Position numbers and translations under genes: made by a program
In this document: piece after piece, positions 63,054 to 64,000 of the stretch
Position numbering within the stretch: the first letter of the stretch is position 1
How the letters are laid out: the number at the start of each line of letters is the position of its first letter
From: Streptomyces flavofungini
GTDB taxonomy: Bacteria; Actinomycetota; Actinomycetes; Streptomycetales; Streptomycetaceae
DNA length: 64,000 bases
Assembly: GCF_030388665.1 (NCBI RefSeq)
Contig: NZ_CP128846.1
Coordinates: forward strand, 4,848,501 to 4,912,500
Reading direction: 5' to 3'
The notes under the pieces: model-generated
Database searches by the model: none
What the model saw: only the letters and a program-made list of their open reading frames with translations
Told to the model about the DNA's origin: nothing

Positions 63054-63968
63054 GTGTCCGGATTCGTCGAAAAGCCCGAGCCGATCCAGGTTCCGGGTCT
63101 GGTGCATCTGCACACCGGCAAGGTGCGCGAGCTGTACCGGAACGAGGCGGGCGACCTCGTGATGGTCGCCAGCGACCGCTTGTCCGCGTACGACTGGGTG
63201 CTGCCCACGGAGATCCCCGACAAGGGGCGGGTGCTCACCCGGCTCTCCCTGTGGTGGTTCGACCAGCTCGCCGACCTGGCGCCCAACCACGTCATCTCCA
63301 CCGACGTGCCGCCCGGCGCCCCCGCCGACTGGGAGGGCCGCACGCTCATCTGCAAGTCCCTGGCGATGGTGCCGGTCGAGTGCGTGGCCCGCGGCTATCT
63401 GGCCGGTTCGGGGCTCGTCGAGTACGAGCGGTCCCGCACCGTCTGCGGCCTCGCCCTGCCCGAGGGCCTGGAGAACGGCTCCGAGCTGCCCGCGCCCATC
63501 TTCACGCCCGCCACGAAGGCCGAGGTCGGCGAGCACGACGAGAACGTGTCGTACGAGGAAGCGGCCCGCCGGGTCGGCGCCGACACCGCCGCCCAGCTGC
63601 GCCAGACGACCCTCGCCGTGTACAGCCGCGCCCGTGACATCGCCCGCGAGCGCGGTCTGATCCTCGCGGACACCAAGTTCGAGTTCGGCTTCGAGGCCCG
63701 CGACGGCGAGCCCGACACACTGGTCCTCGCCGACGAGGTCCTCACCCCCGACTCGTCCCGCTTCTGGCCCGCCGACGAGTGGCAGCCGGGCCGCAACCAG
63801 CCGTCCTTCGACAAGCAGTACGTACGCGACTGGCTCACCTCGGCCGCGTCCGGCTGGGACCGCACGAGCGAGCAGCCGCCCCCGCCGCTGCCCGCGGACG
63901 TGGTGGCGGCCACCCGCGCCAAGTACATCGAGGCGTACGAGCGGCTCACGGGAACGCCCTGGGCGTAG
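63054..63968 (+). CDS. purC: Phosphoribosylaminoimidazole-succinocarboxamide synthase
   Basis: 304 residues from GTG 63054 with GGGGAGG. SAICAR synthetase: HTGKVRELYRNEAGDLVMVASDRLSAYDWVLPTEIPDKGRVLTRLSLWWF, then VECVARGYLAGSG, ADTKFEFGFE and DEVLTPDSSRFWP. It ligates aspartate to CAIR in purine synthesis. Family length, intact; the stop is close to the window end. Confidence 0.96.
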   Translation: MSGFVEKPEPIQVPGLVHLHTGKVRELYRNEAGDLVMVASDRLSAYDWVLPTEIPDKGRVLTRLSLWWFDQLADLAPNHVISTDVPPGAPADWEGRTLICKSLAMVPVECVARGYLAGSGLVEYERSRTVCGLALPEGLENGSELPAPIFTPATKAEVGEHDENVSYEEAARRVGADTAAQLRQTTLAVYSRARDIARERGLILADTKFEFGFEARDGEPDTLVLADEVLTPDSSRFWPADEWQPGRNQPSFDKQYVRDWLTSAASGWDRTSEQPPPPLPADVVAATRAKYIEAYERLTGTPWA

Positions 63969-64000
63969 GCACGACCGGCAGCACGACAAAGCCCCCCGGT

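Overview
This window is chromosomal DNA from a Streptomyces-like actinomycete. Coding is very GC-rich with strong G/C third-position bias and GTG/TTG starts are frequent. The order sigN-sigF, tadA, upp and then SRP RNA, dnaX, purD, purC matches what I recall of Streptomyces core chromosomes. All calls rest on reading the sequence and on family knowledge; no database search was run.

Region 1 (1-9160) is the right-hand part of an integrated genomic island. It ends in a 42-nt copy of the 3' half of a tRNA-Arg(ACG) gene, the usual scar of site-specific integration. Cargo: a small unknown protein, an XRE/DUF5919 regulator with a TTA (bldA-type) codon, a NUDIX hydrolase, a type I restriction-modification operon in the order hsdR-hsdS-hsdM with overlapping genes, and a HEPN-like protein directly downstream. 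HsdR also carries an N-terminal DUF4145/HEPN-like segment with an R-x4-H motif.

Region 2 (9.2-33 kb) is ordinary Streptomyces genome: a FAD oxidoreductase next to an ECF41/SigJ-type sigma factor, with a Crp-like palindrome between them; a Vat-type acetyltransferase; MOSC and DUF2797 proteins; an amidohydrolase; an OmpR-type two-component system followed by two cell-surface glycosyltransferases; an MFS/TetR pair with a perfect 15-bp inverted-repeat operator; a MarR gene beside an MFS exporter fused to repeated carboxypeptidase-regulatory-like domains, and a YceI protein with the same domain; a lipoprotein; and sigN and sigF.

Region 3 (33-50.8 kb) holds small conserved proteins, a C-rich-loop RNA candidate, a decayed HSPA12/Hsp70-like pseudogene beside tRNA-Ser(CGA), tadA and its partner, upp, a LytR_C protein, a HerA-like ATPase, a HhH-GPD repair protein, and an ABC-F ATPase behind a 7-codon leader ORF and hairpin. 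It ends with GNAT, LysR, EamA and Sensor-domain proteins and an ECF sigma factor coupled to a CU044_5270 protein.

Region 4 (50.88-54.25 kb) is a small cargo island at tRNA-Ser(GGA). An 80-bp direct repeat containing the tRNA 3' end and its terminator lies at both ends, and a separate 55-bp tRNA copy lies inside. Cargo: vapB-vapC, a membrane-anchored protein with an R-x4-H HEPN-like motif, and a 5'-truncated gene. No integrase is visible. Three HEPN-type motifs in two tRNA-bounded islands are the most interesting theme of the window.

Region 5 (54.25-64 kb) is core genome: SRP RNA, dnaX, purD, a membrane protein resembling an inactivated M48 protease, a DMFase-like protein and purC.
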